Below, one piece after another: positions 60,586 through 64,000 of a DNA stretch of 64,000 bases (positions are counted from its first letter, which is position 1; each line of letters opens with the position of its first letter). The notes beneath the pieces were generated by a model, which had not been told where the DNA came from, did not search any database, and worked only from the letters and a program-made list of their open reading frames with translations. The stretch comes from Nonomuraea sp. NEAU-A123 (GTDB taxonomy: Bacteria > Actinomycetota > Actinomycetes > Streptosporangiales > Streptosporangiaceae): the NCBI RefSeq assembly GCF_018603905.1, contig NZ_JAHFZZ010000004.1:496001-560000 (forward strand), given 5' to 3'. The position numbers were made by a program, and so were the translations under genes.

Positions 60586-62688
60586 TCAGCGCGGCCGATG
60601 AAGCACCTGCATGCTGCGAGAAGTCACCACCACCTGAGCAGCGCACTCATAATCTCCGTCGGAGACGCCCTTGTCGTCGGTGTTGATGATCGGCAGCCAG
60701 TGTTCGCCGAACTCCGCGCCCGGCAAGGTGAAGGTCATGTCCTCATGGTGGGCATTGATCAGCAACAGGAACGAGTCGTCCACGATCCGCTCGCCGCGCG
60801 TCCCGGGCTCGGTGATCGCCTCGCCGTTGAGGTAGACCATCAGCGACTTGGCGTAGCCGATGTGCCAGTCGCCGGCCGTCATCTCCGTGCCGCCGGGCGT
60901 GAGCCACACCAGGTCACGCTTGCCGTCCTCCGGGTGGCGCCCGTGGAAGAAGCGGCGGCGCTGGAAGACCGGGTGCTCGCGCCGCAGCCGCGACAGCTCG
61001 CGGACGAACTCCAGCATCTCCGACTCGGTGTGGAGCTGCGACCAGTCGATCCAGGCGATCTCGTTGTCCTGGCAGTAGCCGTTGTTGTTGCCCCGCTGCG
61101 TGCGGCCGAGCTCGTCTCCGTGGGAGAGCATCGGCACGCCCTGCGACAGGAACAGCGTCGTCAGGAAGTTGCGGCGCTGGCGGTCGCGGAGCCGGACGAT
61201 CTCGGGGTCCTCGACGGGCCCCTCGGCGCCGCAGTTCCAGGAGCGGTTGTCGTCGGTGCCGTCACGGTTGTTCTCGCTGTTGGCCTCGTTGTGCTTGCGG
61301 TCGTACGACACCAGGTCCGTGAGGGTGAAGCCGTCGTGGCAGGTCACGAAGTTGATGGAGGCGACGGGCCGGCGGCCGGAGGAGGCGTAGAGGTCGGCGG
61401 AGCCGGTCAGGCGGGAGGCGAACTCGGGCAGCGCCGAGTGGGTGCCCCGCCAGAAATCTCGCACTATGTCGCGGTATTTCCCATTCCACTCCGTCCACAA
61501 TGGCGGAAAATTTCCGACCTGGTAGCCGCCGGGGCCGACGTCCCACGGCTCCGCGATCAGTTTGACCTGCGAGATCACCGGATCCTGCTGGATCAGGTCG
61601 AAGAAGGCGCTCAGCCGGTCGACGTCGTGCAGCTCCCGCGCCAGCGCCGCCGCCAGGTCGAACCGGAACCCGTCGACATGCATCTCCAGCACCCAGTAAC
61701 GCAGCGAGTCCATGATGAGCTGGAGCGCGTGCGGCGACCGGACGTTCAGTGAGTTGCCGCAGCCCGTGTAGTCGAGGTAATAGCGCCGGTCACCGTCGTG
61801 CAGCCGGTAGTAGGCCGAGTTGTCGATCCCCCTGAACCCCAGCGTGGGCCCCATGTGGTCGCCCTCGGCCGTGTGGTTGTAGACCACGTCGAGGATGACC
61901 TCGATGCCCGCCTCGTGCAGCGCCCGCACCATGGCCTTGAACTCCAGCACCTGCTCGCCCCGCGTGCCCGAACTGCTGTAGCGGCCGTGGGGGGCCAGGT
62001 AGGCCATCGTGTTGTAGCCCCAGTAGTTGGTCAGCCCCCGCGCCACCAGGAAGTGCTCGGGCATGTAGTGGTGCACCGGCATCAGCTCGACCGCCGTCAC
62101 GCCGAGCGAGAGCAGGTGGTCGATGATCGCCGGGTGCCCCACGCCCGCGTAGGTGCCGCGCTGGTCCTCGGGCACCGCCGGGTGGCGCATGGTGAGCCCC
62201 CGCACGTGCGCCTCGTAGATCACGGTCTCGTGGTACGGGGTGTGCGGCGCCCGGTCGTTCCCCCACTCGAAGAACGGGTTGACAACCACATTTTTCGGCA
62301 TAAAGGGGGCGCTGTCGGCCGTGTTGAGCCGCGTCGGGTCGGTGAAGTGATACGGGAACAATGACTCATTCCACGTCAGATCACCGTCGATCGCCTTGGC
62401 ATAGGGATCGAGGAGCAGTTTCGCCGGATTGCACCGGTGCCCGTGCGACGGCTCGTACGGGCCGTGCACGCGATATCCATAACGTTGTCCTGGCGCGATG
62501 CCCGGTAGGTAGCCATGCCAGACGAATCCATCGACTTCCGGCAGATCCACGCGTTCTTCGGAGCCGTCATCGTGAAACAGGCATAGCTCAACTCGCTCGG
62601 CCACCTCGGAGAACACCGCAAAACTGGTGCCCACGCCGTCCCAGGTGCCGCCAAGTGGATAGGGCTCTCCCGGCCAGACTTCGCGCAT
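60586..62688 (-). CDS. glgX: glycogen debranching enzyme (isoamylase type)
   Basis: The 700-residue enzyme cleaves alpha-1,6 branches in glycogen. The N-terminal carbohydrate-binding beta domain (about 10-110) is followed by a GH13 barrel with DVVYNHT (about 265-272), DGFRFDLAA (nucleophile Asp near 341), AEPWD (acid-base Glu near 376) and a C-terminal beta domain. ATG 62688 starts the family N-terminus (VWPGEPYPLGGTWDG); GTG 62706 is an in-frame alternative. It is monocistronic. Confidence 0.93.
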   Translation of the reverse strand: MREVWPGEPYPLGGTWDGVGTSFAVFSEVAERVELCLFHDDGSEERVDLPEVDGFVWHGYLPGIAPGQRYGYRVHGPYEPSHGHRCNPAKLLLDPYAKAIDGDLTWNESLFPYHFTDPTRLNTADSAPFMPKNVVVNPFFEWGNDRAPHTPYHETVIYEAHVRGLTMRHPAVPEDQRGTYAGVGHPAIIDHLLSLGVTAVELMPVHHYMPEHFLVARGLTNYWGYNTMAYLAPHGRYSSSGTRGEQVLEFKAMVRALHEAGIEVILDVVYNHTAEGDHMGPTLGFRGIDNSAYYRLHDGDRRYYLDYTGCGNSLNVRSPHALQLIMDSLRYWVLEMHVDGFRFDLAAALARELHDVDRLSAFFDLIQQDPVISQVKLIAEPWDVGPGGYQVGNFPPLWTEWNGKYRDIVRDFWRGTHSALPEFASRLTGSADLYASSGRRPVASINFVTCHDGFTLTDLVSYDRKHNEANSENNRDGTDDNRSWNCGAEGPVEDPEIVRLRDRQRRNFLTTLFLSQGVPMLSHGDELGRTQRGNNNGYCQDNEIAWIDWSQLHTESEMLEFVRELSRLRREHPVFQRRRFFHGRHPEDGKRDLVWLTPGGTEMTAGDWHIGYAKSLMVYLNGEAITEPGTRGERIVDDSFLLLINAHHEDMTFTLPGAEFGEHWLPIINTDDKGVSDGDYECAAQVVVTSRSMQVLHRPR

Positions 62689-62721
62689 GTGACCCAATTG
62701 TCGCACGCGATCGCGGTCCCG

Positions 62722-63147
62722 CTAGAGGAGTTCGGCGTTGAGGCTGATCGTCGTGCCCGCCAACGCCTTACTCACCGGGCAATTCGCCTTCGCGGTTTCC
62801 GCCGCCTCCTGGAATTGCTCGGCCGTGATCCCGGGCACGTGTCCCTTCACGCTGAGGACGATTCCGGTGATGCCCTCACCCGGCTGGAACGTCACGTCCG
62901 CGCTGGTCTGCAGCGACTCCGGCGGCGTGCCGGCGCCGGCCAGGCCGTGCGAGAGCGCCATGGAGAAGCAGGAGGAGTGGGCGGCCGCGATGAGCTCCTC
63001 GGGCGAGGTCTTGCCGTTGGCCGCCTCGGCCCTGGAAGCCCAAGAGACCTCGAACGTGCCGACACCCGAGGTGTCGAGCGACACCGTGCCCGACCCGTCG
63101 AGCAGCGCGCCCTTCCACTGAGTGGTGGCGGTGCGAGTGGTGGCCAT
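62722..63147 (-). CDS. OsmC family peroxiredoxin
   Basis: The 141-residue OsmC-type thiol peroxidase has Cys60 (HSSCFSMALS) and Cys123 (ANCPVSKAL) as the redox pair and VSWASRAEAANGKTSPEELI near 34-53. It reduces organic hydroperoxides. ATG 63147 follows GAGGGAG; the frame to 63267 is non-coding. It diverges from the ECF sigma gene across about 150 bp, so the sigma factor may control it. Confidence 0.9.
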   Translation of the reverse strand: MATTRTATTQWKGALLDGSGTVSLDTSGVGTFEVSWASRAEAANGKTSPEELIAAAHSSCFSMALSHGLAGAGTPPESLQTSADVTFQPGEGITGIVLSVKGHVPGITAEQFQEAAETAKANCPVSKALAGTTISLNAELL

Positions 63148-63298
63148 ATCGGTTGCTCCCTCTGATCGTGGAATTCCGACCCTATCGCGAGCTCGACAAA
63201 GTTCTGCGGCTCGGTCATCCGTGTGCACTTTTCCGGCGAATAATGACATGCTCGGGTCGCGGCGCACCCGCCGCCTTGGTCCGGATCACGGGAGTGTG

Positions 63299-63856
63299 GT
63301 GCCAGTGGAGGCACCGTACGACGACCGCCTGCTACATCAGCGGGTGGTCGGCGGCGACGAGGCCGCGCTCGGGGAGGTCTACGATCGGCTCTCCTCGCTG
63401 ATCTTCGGTCTCGCCCTGCGGGTCACCAGAGACCGTGTGATCGCCGAGGACATCACACAGGAGGTGTTCCTGGTCTTCTGGGAACGGCCGCTGGCCTACG
63501 ACCCGGACCGTGGCACCCTGCGCGCGTGGCTCGCCACGATCGCGCACCGCCGCGCGGTCGACCACGTGCGGGCCGAGGAGCGCAGGCGGGTCTCCACGCT
63601 GGGCCCCAGGCTCTACGAGCCGGAGCCCGCCAGGCTGGAGGACAACGTGCTCGCGGCCGACGAGGCCAAACGGGTACGGCAGGCGGTCACGGCGCTGCCC
63701 GAGGGCCTGCGGGAAGCGGTCGAACTGGCCTACTACGGTGGTAGGACATACCGCCAGGTGGGCGAGGAACTGGGCGTGCCCGAGGGCACGGTCAAGTCGC
63801 GGATCCGGCTGGCGTTGCGCCGCCTGGCCGACGCGCTGGCAGAGGAAGAGGTGTGA
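63299..63856 (+). CDS. ECF RNA polymerase sigma factor (SigK-like)
   Basis: A 185-residue sigma factor with region 2 (LIFGLALRVTRDRVIAEDIT then QEVFLVFW, about 28-60) and region 4 (ALPEGLREAVELAYYGGRTY then RQVGEELGVPEGTVKSRI, about 130-170). The two are joined by a linker without extra domains. The start is uncertain among GTG codons 63296, 63299 and 63305; GGAG at 63291-63294 favours 63299 or 63305. The next gene overlaps its stop by 1 bp, as expected for a sigma/anti-sigma pair. The OsmC gene diverges upstream. Confidence 0.88.
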   Translation: MPVEAPYDDRLLHQRVVGGDEAALGEVYDRLSSLIFGLALRVTRDRVIAEDITQEVFLVFWERPLAYDPDRGTLRAWLATIAHRRAVDHVRAEERRRVSTLGPRLYEPEPARLEDNVLAADEAKRVRQAVTALPEGLREAVELAYYGGRTYRQVGEELGVPEGTVKSRIRLALRRLADALAEEEV

Positions 63857-64000
63857 TGGAGCCCGTCGAGCGTCTCTATCTGGACGCGCTGATGGAGGAC
63901 CCGGCCGTACCGGAACGCTCTCTGCGACCCCAGCTTCTCGCCGGGGCCAGGGCCCGCCGCAGGCCCGCGGCTCCCACCGCGCCCTGGGCGGAGCCGTACG
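63856..64000 (+). CDS. probable anti-sigma factor, 5' part (runs off the window)
   Basis: Only 48 codons are present: MEPVERLYLDALMEDPAVPE then an Arg/Ala-rich stretch. The TGATG overlap with the sigma gene strongly suggests co-translation. No zinc-binding HxxxCxxC or membrane helix is visible yet, so the anti-sigma call rests on position. Confidence 0.6.
   Translation, partial: MEPVERLYLDALMEDPAVPERSLRPQLLAGARARRRPAAPTAPWAEPY

Noticed and set aside
1..64000. tRNA, rRNA, CRISPR array, prophage or plasmid origin
   Set aside because: I saw no cloverleaf-like gene with a TTCGA loop, no evenly spaced repeats with unique spacers and no phage or replication genes. The short tandem arrays are adjacent units without spacers.

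Overview
The window is a 64 kb chromosomal segment of a high-GC actinomycete. The evidence is strong G/C third-position bias, frequent GTG and some TTG starts, ATGA/GTGA/TTGA overlaps, a DUF3000 gene beside RNase D, the coproporphyrin-type heme genes hemE/hemY/hemQ, an SSI-type protease inhibitor and a class F sortase. The content fits the Streptosporangiaceae (Nonomuraea-like), but the genus is inferred from gene content. I found no rRNA or tRNA gene, CRISPR array, transposase or origin.

Layout. 0.1-1 kb: TSUP permease and a decayed LuxR-type fragment. 1.3-5.7 kb: XylF-like pentose ABC importer with a ROK regulator. 5.7-7.5 kb: two tandem secreted zinc metallopeptidases. 7.6-11 kb: dxs and an amino-acid permease. 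11-15.6 kb: subtilisin inhibitor, fadB-fadA beta-oxidation pair, membrane protein. 16-17 kb: single-span membrane protein with LYxGD repeats. 17.2-26.3 kb: LacI regulator, TIM-barrel and phosphatase-superfamily proteins, a rifampicin-phosphotransferase/PEP-synthase-like enzyme, and a three-gene sugar operon (Gfo/Idh, DUF993, epimerase). A GGAAA-CG-TTTCC operator lies before both the lacI gene and the sugar operon. 26.4-33 kb: RNase D, DUF3000, a six-cysteine miniprotein, hemE, a DUF4349 lipoprotein, hemY and hemQ. 33-35.7 kb: anchored protein, patatin, a possible 35-residue Cys protein, msrB.

36-38.2 kb holds an ABC exporter bounded by two inverted copies of a ~95 bp intergenic repeat. Its promoter carries a perfect 12-1-12 palindrome but no repressor gene is adjacent. 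A third copy of the repeat lies at 60.5 kb. 38.2-40.8 kb: a LigD-type polymerase domain, then a sortase F with a probable HPETG substrate. 40.8-43.5 kb: fused tandem acyl-CoA dehydrogenase and an ArsR-type regulator diverging from an M28 peptidase (43.6-45.9 kb) across a symmetric operator. 45.9-56.4 kb: CPBP protease, two NarL-type two-component systems, TPR protein, aldehyde dehydrogenase, RND transporter. 56.6-64 kb: pgeF, a stand-alone ATP-dependent DNA ligase that may partner the polymerase domain, a pyrimidine-reductase-like gene, glgX, OsmC, and an ECF sigma factor with the start of its probable anti-sigma gene.

Several 3' spacers carry short degenerate tandem repeats, each of a different sequence (18.2, 35.0, 48.5, 56.5, 57.4 and 60.4 kb). 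The strongest candidates for something undescribed are the repeat-bounded ABC cassette with its dispersed repeat family, the LYxGD-repeat membrane protein and the sortase-substrate pair.
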